A stretch of DNA of 64,000 nt from Byssochlamys sp. IMV 00236 (lineage: Eukaryota > Ascomycota > Eurotiomycetes > Eurotiales > Thermoascaceae). The stretch covers positions 7,276-71,275 of the forward strand of contig MSJH02000538.1 of the NCBI GenBank assembly GCA_001931875.2. The letters run 5' to 3'. The notes below the pieces were generated by a model. That model saw only the letters and a program-made list of their open reading frames with translations, searched no databases and was not told where the DNA came from. Below are positions 22,571-33,559 of the stretch, one piece after another. The position numbers and the translations under genes are program-made. Numbering within the stretch: position 1 is the first letter of the stretch; every line of letters begins with the position of its first letter.

Positions 22571-25500
22571 TCAGAGCAGACAGGAAATGACGTCTTTCAA
22601 ATCTCTGAAAGGCGCTGCATCAGGACCCATACTCTGAAGCGTCTGTTCCAACCATTTCGCTGCTTTCTTGTCGACAAGTTCCCATATTTCCTTCTTGTCA
22701 GATGCCTTCTCTTCCAAGAATGTCCTGACCAGCAATGTGGCCAGGAGTCTGGATATGGTATTATCGAAAAAAGGATCTTCGTGGTTTCCAAGTCCATACT
22801 TCTCAGAAGCAGCATTAAGCTCTTCCTCGAGCTTAGGCTCAACCTTTGCATGGTCTATACCGAGTATCTGAAGGAGTTGAGTGGTCCAGTCCCAGGATCC
22901 TTCGAATGCCTGCAGGCCAATGATCTGATGGACTTTGTCCGTGTCTCCAGGGGCTGAAGGCGCCGATGGCGAGACATCACAAGAGCGTACAACACATCGG
23001 GGCCTTAGAGTCTTATAAGCGGTTTGCGGCGCAACTCCTCTCCCTGAGTGATTTGAATTATCAGTCAGATTGGTATCTGTCAAGTTCTCATGAGGAGAGG
23101 ATGACGATGGCGGGGTACCATGAAGTAGTGCGCCCACGGGGAACAGTGACTGACCAGAAGGGGATAAAGGGTTGTTTGTGTTTAGATTGGGTGGAGAAGC
23201 GAAGGGGCTTCTTGATAGATTCGAGGAACCAAAAAAGGAAACACCTTGGCTTGGAGGGAATCTTGTTGCGGGAGAGGGTTGTGATGTTTGAGGAGAGCCA
23301 CCGAACAAAGACGAAATGCGAGGTGACGGAGACTGAGAAGTAGAACCGAAGAAGCCACCTGAATTGGATGGGCAACCAAACTGGGGAACTCCATGATTGT
23401 TAGGTAAGGTCGATGATCCAGAGAAGAGCGTTGTTCTTGGAATTGAGGCACAACGGACCAGAGGAGTGCCAGAAGAACTTGAAGCAGGAATAGGGGTTTT
23501 ACCATTATTTCCAAATGAACAGAAATCCGCCCGACCATGCGGAGGAACGTAAGTGCCTCTTGCGAGAGGACGGAGAGTCGCCTGTTGTGCCATTTGCACA
23601 TGTTGCTGTCCTGTTTTGCAAATGAGTTCAGTAGGATTGTTCGTCCTATATTGGCCATTTCGCCATGTTATAAGCTGAAACTTACCTTGAGGAATCCCAC
23701 CTCCACGGCCTCCATGAAGAAAGCGTCCTGAGCCTCCACCGCGTGTTCCAAAAGCAGTTGGCGCATTAGCATGCTCTGTCGAAGAAATTTGGCATTGCGA
23801 GACTGGCGTATTCATGGAGTTATCATTCTGCAGAGCCACGAAAGAACACCATCGTCCGGCTATCTGAAACTTCGTTCCCAGACGGACACATTCGCGAGCG
23901 ACGATATTCTCCCACTTGCTGTCACACACGTCCTTCACCAAATTCCCATCTGCGGTTTTGGCATTGAGCAGCCAGCCACGTCCTTCTTCCAATTCCAACA
24001 CTGCTCTCTTAGCAGCCAGTTGGTGGACAGTCTCTCCGATCCCGGCGTCCTGTATGGGGATTCTCAATGACAAAGACCTATGTTTCGAAGTTCCCCGAAA
24101 AATGAGGTCCTTGGGGGTCTTGCCTGCCGTTTCTGGCGAAAATATGATGTAGATATTCGACCTGATGAAAGGGAACAACGAAGGGACCTTCCCGGGAGCT
24201 TGGAGTATATTCGGCACTGGAATAGTAGGAAGGTCCTTGAAACGGTCTGTGACGGGTATTTTGCCGTTTCCCGTCTTCAATTCTGGTTCTTGATAAGAAT
24301 TGTCGAAAAGGGATATCGGCTCGATGGGTTTCTTCATCGCTTTCTCGCCCTTTGAGTGTTCATTTGTAGATTCCGTGGACTCGACCATGGGGATTGTATT
24401 TGCTGCATCGACCATCTCGAAGTCATCATCACTGTCGACGGCAGCATATTCAACTTCGAGTGACAAGTCGTTGATGTGAGGAGACAAGGCTCCCTTGAGC
24501 ATGCGGATAACCTTTTTATCAAGCTCTTCGTCCTCGAGAACAAACTGAGAAAAACCGTTTCCTGCACGTGCAATGCCCTCGACTAGGGAAGATGATGCAC
24601 CGCTTCCGATTCCAAGAGAGAAAAAGCGAACAGTGTTCTCTTTAGATGCCTCATTGATGAGAGAAAAGAGACTATTCTGCTCCCAGATGTCGCCGTCGGT
24701 CAGGAGAAGTACCTCTAACTCCCTGTCCTTAAATCGGTTTTTCAGCGTCGCATCTACAGCTTGGTACATCTCTGTGCCTCCCATGTTACTTGTGATTGTG
24801 TTCACGTAGTCGAGAGCTGCCTCCAGGCAAGCAGCATCGACATCCTTGCTGCGTTGCCACATGAAAGAATACGAACTGCCGAATGAGCAGATATTGAACA
24901 TGACGCCAACGGGCAAGGACTTCAAGAAGACCCTCAACGCAGACTGCAGGGTAGGTATGTTTGAAGCCATGCTACCGCTTCTGTCGATGACGAAGACTAT
25001 CTCCGGAGTGTTGTCCGGGAGACCGAACTTGGGCACAAGAGATGTCATCAGTGCTCTTTGGTTGGGAATAGATGGATGCGTCTCCAGAAAGGCCACAGGT
25101 TGATCCTGGCCTTCTGCATTGACGACCATGACGAAGTCTCTTTCTAAAAGGACCTGGCCTTTACGGAGAGACAAGGTAGCTGACGCCTGGTGTGGCTCGA
25201 AGACAGAATCCGGGCTGCGAGAGGTCCGGCCTAGACTTATGGCCAGTGGATGACTCGTGGATTGAAGCCCTCGGATCACAGATCCCTTTTCCATCATCAC
25301 GTCCACAGTGATCGTAAGTCCACCACGCTGAACTAGACCAGACCAAGTGCTCGATTGGGCACCCTGATCGTCTCGGACATTTCCGTATCGAGGAGCAATG
25401 ACACTGGGAATGGTGAACCGGACACCATTAGCCTGTCCATCCTGTCGAAGCTCTCCTACGTAAGTGATGGCCACTACCACTTTGCTGTCGGCGGGGATAT

Positions 25501-25879
25501 TGCCGAGCTTTGTCCGGAAGACATCGGAGGCGTCAGTCATCTGCTCAAGCAAACCGGCAGTCTGGCCTGATTCAACGGCTTGATTGTATTCAGCACTGGC
25601 TTGCTGTCTCTCTTTCACCAGGCCATGAAGAACTCGGTCTCCGACATGACAGCTGAAAGCTACCACGCTGACACCATCATACAGGGGAAACATGTACGAA
25701 ACGTTCTCGATAGCTTCATGTTTCGATGGATTGATAAAGGTCTGCGTCAGAGTAGTCCTGGAAGTGGAAGACAAGATAGTGGAATGGACATTGAGGTCCA
25801 CCTGAGGAAGATATTCCAGGCCACGCGAGGACAGGTATGCACATCCGCAAAGAGAGTGGCCATAGATAGAACCAGACAT
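22571..25879 (-). CDS. VIT and von Willebrand A domain protein with FG-rich linker
   Basis: Fungal protein with the VIT (vault/inter-alpha-trypsin) plus vWA architecture; function unknown, the fold usually mediates metal-dependent protein binding. The VIT domain covers about residues 10-145 and the vWA domain about 290-460, with an intact MIDAS start DRSGS (Asp299, Ser301, Ser303), the later Thr in GGTEM and the LLTDGD Asp. A Ser/Gly/Pro/Phe-rich linker at about 690-930 has at least six FG dipeptides and a GGRGGG patch. A conserved C-terminal helical region begins near 985 (FEGSWDWTTQLLQILG). The reading frame is open for 1102 codons, but 23685-23611 has GTAAGT..CAG ends, is 75 nt long and lacks a stop, so the spliced form would be 1077 aa. 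It is tail-to-tail with the acetyltransferase gene. Confidence 0.85.
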   Translation of the reverse strand: MSGSIYGHSLCGCAYLSSRGLEYLPQVDLNVHSTILSSTSRTTLTQTFINPSKHEAIENVSYMFPLYDGVSVVAFSCHVGDRVLHGLVKERQQASAEYNQAVESGQTAGLLEQMTDASDVFRTKLGNIPADSKVVVAITYVGELRQDGQANGVRFTIPSVIAPRYGNVRDDQGAQSSTWSGLVQRGGLTITVDVMMEKGSVIRGLQSTSHPLAISLGRTSRSPDSVFEPHQASATLSLRKGQVLLERDFVMVVNAEGQDQPVAFLETHPSIPNQRALMTSLVPKFGLPDNTPEIVFVIDRSGSMASNIPTLQSALRVFLKSLPVGVMFNICSFGSSYSFMWQRSKDVDAACLEAALDYVNTITSNMGGTEMYQAVDATLKNRFKDRELEVLLLTDGDIWEQNSLFSLINEASKENTVRFFSLGIGSGASSSLVEGIARAGNGFSQFVLEDEELDKKVIRMLKGALSPHINDLSLEVEYAAVDSDDDFEMVDAANTIPMVESTESTNEHSKGEKAMKKPIEPISLFDNSYQEPELKTGNGKIPVTDRFKDLPTIPVPNILQAPGKVPSLFPFIRSNIYIIFSPETAGKTPKDLIFRGTSKHRSLSLRIPIQDAGIGETVHQLAAKRAVLELEEGRGWLLNAKTADGNLVKDVCDSKWENIVARECVRLGTKFQIAGRWCSFVALQNDNSMNTPVSQCQISSTEHANAPTAFGTRGGGSGRFLHGGRGGGIPQGKFQLITWRNGQYRTNNPTELICKTGQQHVQMAQQATLRPLARGTYVPPHGRADFCSFGNNGKTPIPASSSSGTPLVRCASIPRTTLFSGSSTLPNNHGVPQFGCPSNSGGFFGSTSQSPSPRISSLFGGSPQTSQPSPATRFPPSQGVSFFGSSNLSRSPFASPPNLNTNNPLSPSGQSLFPVGALLHGTPPSSSSPHENLTDTNLTDNSNHSGRGVAPQTAYKTLRPRCVVRSCDVSPSAPSAPGDTDKVHQIIGLQAFEGSWDWTTQLLQILGIDHAKVEPKLEEELNAASEKYGLGNHEDPFFDNTISRLLATLLVRTFLEEKASDKKEIWELVDKKAAKWLEQTLQSMGPDAAPFRDLKDVISCLL
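23611..23685 (-). other. Candidate in-frame intron inside the VIT/vWA gene
   Basis: On the minus strand it starts GTAAGTTTC and ends in TTGCAAAACAG; its 75 nt keep the frame and have no stop. Splicing joins PQ-G to QQHVQMAQQ. The inside reads as an ordinary but unconserved-looking peptide with an uncommon Trp. Either constitutive splicing or retention would give a full protein. Confidence 0.6.
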
Positions 25880-27292
25880 GACTGCTAATTTGGAAAGGCA
25901 GGAAAAAAACAGAGCCGGTTGAGTATAAACCGTTTGAAGGAGACAAAGCGAGAGAAGTCAGCAAAAGTACAGTAGTTGACTCGAGTCTTTGAAAAGGAGA
26001 TAGTCGTGCTTGGGCGTAGCAAGAAGACTTCTTGTATATTGTCTTTGTTATTGCTTGCACGGATTCTCTGCCAAAAAAAAAAGTATTTTGAATAGATGGA
26101 GTAGATAATAGACGGTAGATGAAGAAGTGAGGAATGATGCATCGGAGTTGTATTCTGAGATTTATTTTATAGTCTTCAGAAGTGGTACAATACCTTGAGG
26201 CTTGTGGTACCATACTTAGGCAGCCATCGGAAGACGCCCGCCCGTTATGGTAAAATCCAGCACGGAAGCCTTGGTATCAACCGACGCGATCATTAAATTG
26301 ATTTATACTTCATTCGCGAGGAATAATAATAGTAATCATACATGGCTGATCCCTAACTGGACTAGGGCACAGCCTTCTTCGGGAAAGTAGCTGAATTTAG
26401 CCTTCAAGGACATCCTCGCCAAAAGATGGGAGTATACGAAAAGTGATCCGATGAGGTCAACCCAAGGCTTATTTGTGGACTGTTCGTGAATCCGTTAGAT
26501 AAAAAAGCCTAGTAGATTGCATCGCGGAACTTCTTGATGGAAGTGACCAAATCGGTGATTAAGTATTTTTCTTCCTGTCCGGCTATGATTATTTGGCCGA
26601 CAAGATTGGTGCCTGAGGGCCGACGCTGAATGTGATTTTCACATCACATCTACTCAACAGGACGAAAACATCGTCATTTGACACAGAACAGTACAGATAT
26701 CCAGTTGGGAAAAGCATGTTTCCGTTTTGGGCCCCGGCAGCGTTGCGATCTCCGGGTCCATGCAACGCATCCATGGGCGAACGAGATCGGATCTTGCTTC
26801 AGGATTGGTACCTACTTATCGGAGCTAAGATAGGACCACATAGTCAGAGGAAGGACGTGGAGCTGTTGTGGGCTCAATTGAGCGAAGGAATATTGCAGTT
26901 CTCACGGCTTCCAGTATGACATACTTGCAACGCTGAGAGGAGATCTCTGAATACGATGATGGTCTGGAGAATGCCCAATCCAGCGAGTGGCGGCGGCAGC
27001 AAATACCGCCAAGAGATTCAGCTGACTCCAGACGCAACTCAACATCCTCAATCTTGACAATGCGAAGAGACTGGTGCTCTGGTCCATCTAATCGTCGTAT
27101 ACCAGAATATATACTGCGTGGGTGACGGCTATTAGAGATCGGTCGTAACCAACAAACGACGTCGCATTCGCGAGTAAAAAAAGAAAAGAAAAGAAAAGGA
27201 AACGAAATGGAAATACAACAATGAATAAAGCCTGTATTCGCCATCTCTCAATCAATATACACGTCGGAAGCAAGTGATATAAGAGATAAGAA
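25880..27292. other. Intergenic with possible decayed coding sequence
   Basis: The left part is the promoter of the VIT/vWA gene. On the minus strand at about 26517-27100 several short frames look protein-like but are split by stops and frame changes, for example a peptide NDDVFVLLSRCDVKITFSVG that shifts frame into IIIAGQEEKYLITDLVTSI and then a stop at 26512-26514. I do not recognise the family. A GAAAA pentamer run lies at 27176-27199. Confidence 0.35.
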
Positions 27293-28252
27293 TCAGCGGC
27301 GACTATCCCAATGCCATATTTCATCAGGCCATTTGTCCAGTCCCAGATTCCGGCGGATACGCATTTGGAGATTATACATCGATATATTACCCGTGTCAAC
27401 AACATCAAATTCTTCAGCACAACTAAAACCTGAAAAGTCCGACCCAGCTTCAAAGAAGAACTGTTTCATCCATTTCCTGGTATCCTTGAGTGGGCATATT
27501 AAAGGAGTCTTCATACCCGAAGACAACCCTTGTGAGATAAATTCTGGGAATGTTATCGGCACGAATTTATGAAAGGTGTCCACATATAAATTCCGGCCGA
27601 GTACTTGAAGATCTGAAACGATTATAACTTTTGCCAAAGGATGCTTGTTGAACTTGCAAATATGTCTGACGAATCCAAGTCCACTTCCATGGAACAGAAT
27701 TTCATTATAGTAGTGTTCATTACCAATATGGTCTTTATATTGGATGGATCTGAGCTTTTCCATCAAGTCAAGTTTGCCGAGGAATGCGATAGTGAGGCAA
27801 GGACAAATATCAACTTGGCCAGCCAGTAGCATGCAATCGAATTGTCCATAAAGTTGTAGAGTACCAGGATATGTCTTTGGAAAATGGTATAACCGTGGAC
27901 TATGCCATGCAGAACGAGGGTGGAGGTTCCAGCATTCATAACAATATCTCCAACGTTTATTTTGAATCTGGCGGAGTAGCTTTATTCTAGGCCGTTTTTC
28001 GATCTCGACATTAGGGCATAACGTTGGCCGCTTTTCGCGTTGAAGAAGCTGAGGCAGGCTTATTCCTCGAGCATTAAGAAACGAGAGGAAACAAGCGTAT
28101 AAGTGTTTACAACTCAGAGACAAGCATATTTGGTCCGGCGCCGAAAGAAAAATAAAGATGATATGGATATTCTCTGACGGAATTTCTGTGATGAACGTTG
28201 AGTACTGTCGTCCGAATACGGATTTGGTTATAAAGCGCCGTACCCTCCTCAT
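27293..28252 (-). CDS. F-box-like protein
   Basis: Single-exon 319-residue protein. The N-terminal stretch at about 20-60 (EIPSENIHIIFIFLSAPDQICLSLSCKHLY, split here by natural sequence) follows the fungal F-box pattern, a Skp1-binding helix bundle of SCF ubiquitin ligases. After it come a basic segment, CYECWNLHPRSAW, with two Cys that resemble the zinc-like C-x2-C commonly seen in Aspergillus F-box proteins, and a Trp-rich end (MKQFFFEAG, KWPDEIWHWDS). No WD40 or leucine-rich repeat is visible, so the substrate side is unknown. Genes of this kind are numerous and fast-evolving in aspergilli. Start ATG is the first in frame; the N-terminus MRRVRRF is basic. Its base composition is AT-richer than the housekeeping genes nearby. 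Confidence 0.7.
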   Translation of the reverse strand: MRRVRRFITKSVFGRQYSTFITEIPSENIHIIFIFLSAPDQICLSLSCKHLYACFLSFLNARGISLPQLLQREKRPTLCPNVEIEKRPRIKLLRQIQNKRWRYCYECWNLHPRSAWHSPRLYHFPKTYPGTLQLYGQFDCMLLAGQVDICPCLTIAFLGKLDLMEKLRSIQYKDHIGNEHYYNEILFHGSGLGFVRHICKFNKHPLAKVIIVSDLQVLGRNLYVDTFHKFVPITFPEFISQGLSSGMKTPLICPLKDTRKWMKQFFFEAGSDFSGFSCAEEFDVVDTGNISMYNLQMRIRRNLGLDKWPDEIWHWDSRR

Positions 28253-28924
28253 ATTGGGTGTATATTGAGGGAAATGTTGAGGGATAGTCGATGCAAAGAA
28301 GATGTCTAATAGAATACGTAGTACTCGCTTATTAGGCAGATACGGGAGGTTTCCGACAGATCTTAAGTCATTTCTGCCTGGTCTTAAGGTTTTGCAAGAA
28401 AATTGGGTAGCTAAGCCTGCCTTTCTAGGCTATGAGCTAGCGTTTCATTCTATACGCCGAATAATGCAGAGTGGTTAAGACTTTATTCGCAGGGACTGTA
28501 ATAACATATTTAGACCCTTTTTATAATCTGTCCGGAGAGAATGACATGAAAATGTTAGTTAAGTGTCTGCTTAGATAGAATGATTGTTGACGCAATATCA
28601 TAATCACCACTGCCATCATCATCATCTAACGTAGAGAGACTACTTTCGACTTTTTCACCGTTCTCGACTCCTGACCGTGCCACAAGATATTTTCAGGTCT
28701 CTGGAGACTAGTTTTCCGAATACGCTAGATGCGTTCTCGTCCTGAAAACGTTGGAATGATGGAAAGGCACATCCGAGTATCGGGATACCTACGAGAAGAT
28801 TGGCATAACAGGGGCCAGTGTTCGGACCGACGGATTTTTCAACGAGGCCCTGCAGTCAAGTAATTGCACCGATTGTAGGATTTCCATCCGAGTAGTGGAC
28901 TCGATGCAGAGTTCGTTGCAGAGG
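28253..28924. other. Intergenic
   Basis: Spacer between the F-box gene start and the esterase gene end. It is AT-rich and has no convincing frame. A CATCAT run at about 28615-28627 is the only simple repeat. Confidence 0.4.
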
Positions 28925-30160
28925 TCACCAGTACGTCGCCCACTTGCTCTTCCCTCTAACGACTTCTATAAAGTTCTCTGCGATAATTTGATCCGTTCGC
29001 TGCGACGGATGCAGCTCATCAAACCACAAGTAAGAGTCAGGACTTGGCATCCTCGTACAATCTGTGCCGTTGATGTTGCAATGATTAATGTAGCCGGTGA
29101 CATTGGCTGGTGCAGAACCGTTCAAATATGCAGTCGGGTTGTTATAAATGTCAGAGATCTGTAGTCGTGTGTTAGCTACCCTTTACTTTGCTTGCGCAAG
29201 TCCAAGAAAAAGGAAAAAACAGCGACTTACTAGTCCGTACATATCCATCACGGCAAAATGAGCCCCGGGATATCTTCTCGCGACAAGAAGCTCAAAAGGT
29301 GTCCGGTACTTGTACACTTCGTTTACTAGGATGACTTGCTCCCACATCCGGTAGCTAATCTCAGTTCTGTTATCCGGCTTGTCTGGCCAATATTGATTAT
29401 CTCTCACGCCCTCTTTTTCTGGCGTGGCGTATAACGGCGTGAGCTGTAGAGGAGCAAGATTCATCAGAACGAAGTATCTAGCGCCGTTGGCATAGATCAG
29501 GTCAAATGCACTGTATACGCATTCGATGTAATCAGAAATTGTCTTATTTGCGACCTGCGGGTCGGTGAGGAAGGCATCAACTCCTAGATCATTGGTGCCG
29601 ATCCACATTGAGTATACAGTCTCCTGGGCAGGAATGTCAAGGAACTTCTGGCCAGGTTGTGTGACATATTTGCTATCCGCAATGTAGGCGGGTACTTCGT
29701 ACTCTAGGACTGAAGGAAATGGCGCTTTTATTGTTGAGAATGTCCGCGGTGTTATCAAATTAGAGCAGACGGCACCAGCGACAGCGTAGTCGTATAGGTT
29801 CACGCCCGCGTAATCTGCGACAAACCGCGGCCATATGTAGCCACCAGATGCTGTATCGTTATTCTGTAATTTGTCAATTGTCAAAACACATACCATTTCA
29901 CTGGTCGTTCATGGAATCAAGGAACTAAATCATGAGCTGATCAAAAGAAGATTTTTGCTTACAATTGGGTCGACCCAGCCCACTGGTGGTGCGGAGCCAT
30001 TATGACTAGCAAAGTAATCCAGTCGAGATTCATCTGTATAGCTGTCTCCAAAGGCGACAAGGCTCTTGAATGACTTCAAATTCCAAGCAGTGCTTGGAAG
30101 AGCGGCAGTGGCAGCTACCCAGCTAGATAGAATCCAAGAGATATAATGAATTTGATGCAT
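28925..30160 (-). CDS. Secreted SGNH/GDSL esterase (CE16 acetylesterase type)
   Basis: Extracellular esterase of the SGNH fold, most like fungal carbohydrate esterase family 16, which removes acetyl groups from oligosaccharide ends. Exons 30160-29963, 29863-29231 and 29158-28925 (354 aa, both joins in phase 0). A signal peptide covers about residues 1-20 (hydrophobic core WILSSWVAATAA). Block I has GDSY with nucleophile Ser40; the oxyanion Gly lies in the AVAGAVCSN segment; GTND has Asn157; FDELHPS supplies Asp324 and His327. Several N-x-S/T sites fit secretion. A TATATATA box lies about 70 bp upstream of the ATG. The substrate could also be another acyl ester. It sits near an MFS transporter of monocarboxylate type, but on the other strand and 1.9 kb away. 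Confidence 0.9.
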
Positions 30161-30226
30161 TGTGACGATACAGTAACTGGAGTCTGAAATAAAGGATAAA
30201 CTGAATCGAGCTCCATATTCGTGGGC

Positions 30227-30235
30227 ATATATATA
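30227..30235 (-). promoter_or_regulatory. TATA-box candidate of the SGNH esterase gene
   Basis: The alternating run ATATATATA lies 67 bp upstream of the esterase start codon, a usual place for a fungal TATA element. No other core signal competes in that interval. Confidence 0.5.
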
Positions 30236-32074
30236 CGCAATAACAACTTTCCGTAAAACCCGACGCACTCCAATGTTCCACTCCAATACGTGGGGAAGAT
30301 TCTTCCTTGGAATCCTGTAGAAGACGGAGATGATGTGCTCAGCTTACCTGTAGAGAGCAAGAAGTACAGATTGATCATGTGGGAGACTGGGCGAAATGCG
30401 GGGACTCCGCATTAATCTGAGAATTCAGGATAAAGACCGGATAAATGTGAACTCGGACTACGCAAATCCAGAGAGCATATTCTTTTTTTTTTTCTTTTTC
30501 TATTGCGCACAAAGATGCCGATTTCTTCGTTCCAGCGGTCATGGAAACATTTAGATGGCAAGGAGGTCGGTTCCGTTAGAGCCCCTGCAAGACTGCAAAT
30601 ATACACGACAGTGCCCCTGAGGCTTCATTTCATGGTCATTTGCTGGGATAGTGCCAAGCACTTCAGAGGAATCTCGGGGAGGTCTTCCGGCAAATTGTAT
30701 TTGATGCCTAATTTCCCGGCCGAGGTTATGTGTTTACTTTATTTCTTTTAAAACCCCATGACTTGGATAAAAGAAATGGGGATTCATACTCGCGCCATTA
30801 TCATTTTCATAGGTATTCAGGGACTTTTAGCCTGCTGCTATCTAACTCGCCGGAGTATGAAATCAGGAGCAATGAATTTGCTGTTGCAAGTTCCACCTTA
30901 CCCTAGAGAGATGCAGTCGGAAAATTGGCCGCTCCTCGTTAGAAATCTGTTGCAAGTTAACCCGAGGTACTTTATAATACTGCAGAAATGTATTCGCGGA
31001 TACCTTCGTAGGTATAATGGCAGCAATTCTTCAATATATTACGTAGGACAGTATCCAGGAGTGTCATGCGTATCGTTTCTAGGAGTAAATGTACAATTCA
31101 CCACATTAGCTTGTCCCACAGGCAGTAGCGACCAAATTGAATGCTCATCGATTAGGACAAAACTATGTAGCAGACGCCATTCCTAGTTAATATACCATGT
31201 GATAAATTCTGATGATTTTTGCTTGATACTGCACTTGCGAGGGACTAGTCTATCTCTCAAGGTTCGCCGTGTAGCCTTATAATCACAGTCCACTGGGCGA
31301 TTGAATGTGCTAGACATATGTATGTAAGAATTAAGGCGCGTAGATGTGTTTGGCGCGACAATATACTTTAAACCCAGATTATCGACTGCAGCTTGGACAG
31401 TTCGTTTGTAATTCCTATTGTCTTATGCAGAGTATTAGAGATCTAGGGAGAAATATGAACAAAGAGCGTCCGAGTGACGTCCATTTATACTGGGGTCCTA
31501 GTTTATCATATAATTCCACACACAAGACTTCTATTCTATCTAGATCTTTCACCCCCATTTTTGTATCCGCATCGAAGACAATGAAACTCCGTTCCCCACT
31601 TATGTGTTGCTAACAAAAAGGGCCTCTTTGTTTCTAGTCGTGGGACTGTACTCAGCCACTCAAAATCGAGAAGGAAATACTTTCACATCGCCTATTAGTT
31701 AACTATGCAAGAAGTCCACATTGTTGTTGGGCTTAGTTACTTATTAATTTATTGCGTCAACTGATAAGCTCTACAGCTTATCTGTCGGTGTTCTCGCATC
31801 CCACGGCCTCCGAGCATCCACTACCGGACAACGCTTTGAATCTCCAACTCCAGTACGCCTCTCGTCGAGAAGAATGATTGCACTTCAGCATTACAATTGC
31901 CGCATTCTCATATTTCGCTACTCCATGGCAGAACGGGGCTGAGAGACGTTACTCCTTCAACGATGCCAACTTTTATTGCTCCTGACTATAGCAGTTGCGA
32001 TCGAGTACCCGTTACAGCGGAGCCAGCATCATAAGTAGAGAGGCAGGCGTCTTCCTAGACCGCCAATCTATGCG
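30236..32074. other. Intergenic, divergent esterase and transporter promoters
   Basis: AT-rich spacer. A 142-codon plus-strand frame at 30758-31186 has one hydrophobic segment but no recognisable family, and I do not call it. A perfect 8-bp stem with a 4-base loop (GATAAGCT..AGCTTATC) lies near 31763-31782. An oligo-T run lies near 30483-30499. Confidence 0.45.
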
Positions 32075-33559
32075 ATGCTGGAGACATCTCTTCGTGAAGG
32101 AGATGCCGACCCTTGTGAGCTGCGCATGCCAACCAAAGAAGTTCCGGAGGTCGTTCCTTTGGAGACAGCAGGGACATCAGAAGTTTCTGACAATGAAGAC
32201 TACCCTGAAGGAGGATTGCAAGCATGGCTCGTCGTGCTCGGTTCATGGTGTGCTATGCTACCTGGGATGGGGCTGCTGAATACCCTTGGAGTACTTCATG
32301 CTTGGACGGCAAGCCATCAATTGAAGGGTTATTCTGCATCAAGTATCGGCTGGATATATGGCGCTTTTGGATTTTTCCTTTATTTTTGCGGTGCACAAGT
32401 CGGTATGTAACTGTATTGAATTCAACTTGCGGATCTAACAGAGAACGCGGCATCTGACTATCCTCTGTAGGGCCAATCTTCGATGCACACGGTCCAAAGT
32501 ATCTTCTCATTCCAGCATCTGTCGGTATAGTTGCTTCGATGATATGCTTGAGCTTCAGCACTGGTACGTATCCCCACAACACTAGCTGTCAATCTGGTAT
32601 TCGTGCTACCTAGAATGCTTTCATGTATCGAAATACCTAACACCCCAACAGAATACTATCAGATCTTCCTATCGTTCAGCGTGCTCGGGGGTATCTCGAC
32701 CTGCGCAATGTTCAACCCAGCGATAGCTTCCATTGGCCATTGGTTCAATGTTCGCAGAGGCTACGCGACCGGTATTGCGTGTACCGCCGGGGGACTGGGC
32801 GGCGTCATCTTTCCTATCATCATTCTTTTTGCGGCTCCGAAGATTGGCTTCCCGTGGGCGATGCGCATCATTGCACTTTTCAGTGCGGTCGTATGTGTAG
32901 TGGCATGTCTTTTGCTCAAAACACGCCTACCGCTCAATAAGAAAGCGGGTATGTCCATCGATTTCAAAGCATTAAGAGATGTCAAATATGCTTCGACAAC
33001 CGCTGCAATTTTCCTGGTCGAATTCGCAGTCTTTATTCCATACACATATATCCCCTCATACGCTGTGTACGCCGGCCTAGATGATACGCTTTCTTATTCT
33101 CTGATTATCTTTCTGAATCTTGGCGCAGTGCCAGGGCGCTTCTTCCCTGGTTTGATTGCCGACAAACTAGGCCGGTTCAACGTTATGATACTAACGTCTT
33201 CGATATGTTCGATCTTGACACTAGCTCTCTGGTACACGTCCGGGAGCAATGAAGCAGCCATAATCTGCTATGCGGTATTTTTTGGCTTCTGGAGCGGAGC
33301 AGCTATCAGTCTAACCCCCGTGTGCATTTCTCAAGTGTGCGCAACAGAGGATTATGGCAAGAGAAACGGGACAACCTTCACGATTACCAGTATCGGAACA
33401 CTGACTGGTATTCCCATCGCTGGTGCCATCCAACAACGTGATCACGGGGAGTACGGCGGTCTTATGCTCTTTGGAGGGATACTTTATTTAGCGGCGACTG
33501 TTGCGTTTGTCATCGCCCGCGTAATCAGTCGAGGTTGGTCCCTGAAGGTCATATTCTAG
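32075..33559 (+). CDS. MFS transporter, monocarboxylate (MCT/Mch) type
   Basis: Major facilitator family membrane protein of the fungal monocarboxylate transporter-like group (Mch/MCT), in which individual members carry riboflavin, monocarboxylates or remain orphan. Exons 32075-32402, 32471-32563 and 32652-33559 give 442 aa, both joins in phase 1. The start of helix 1 is the group's PEGGLQAWLVVLGSW (about 43-57); others are GWIYGAFGFFLYF, the loop motif RRGYATGIACTAGGLGG (about 175-190) and NLGAVPGRFFPGLIADKLGRFN, the family-specific loop between helices 8 and 9. Twelve hydrophobic segments fit the length. The C-terminus GWSLKVIF is typical. A second in-window ATG lies 6 nt upstream, out of frame. 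Cargo cannot be told from the sequence. Confidence 0.9.

Noticed and set aside
28586..31761. A 12-bp inverted pair (GTTGACGCAATA at 28586 and its complement at 31750) that brackets the SGNH esterase like terminal inverted repeats
   Set aside because: Pairs of 12-mers in inverted orientation are expected many times by chance in 64 kb, there is no longer match, no target-site duplication that I can see and no transposase.
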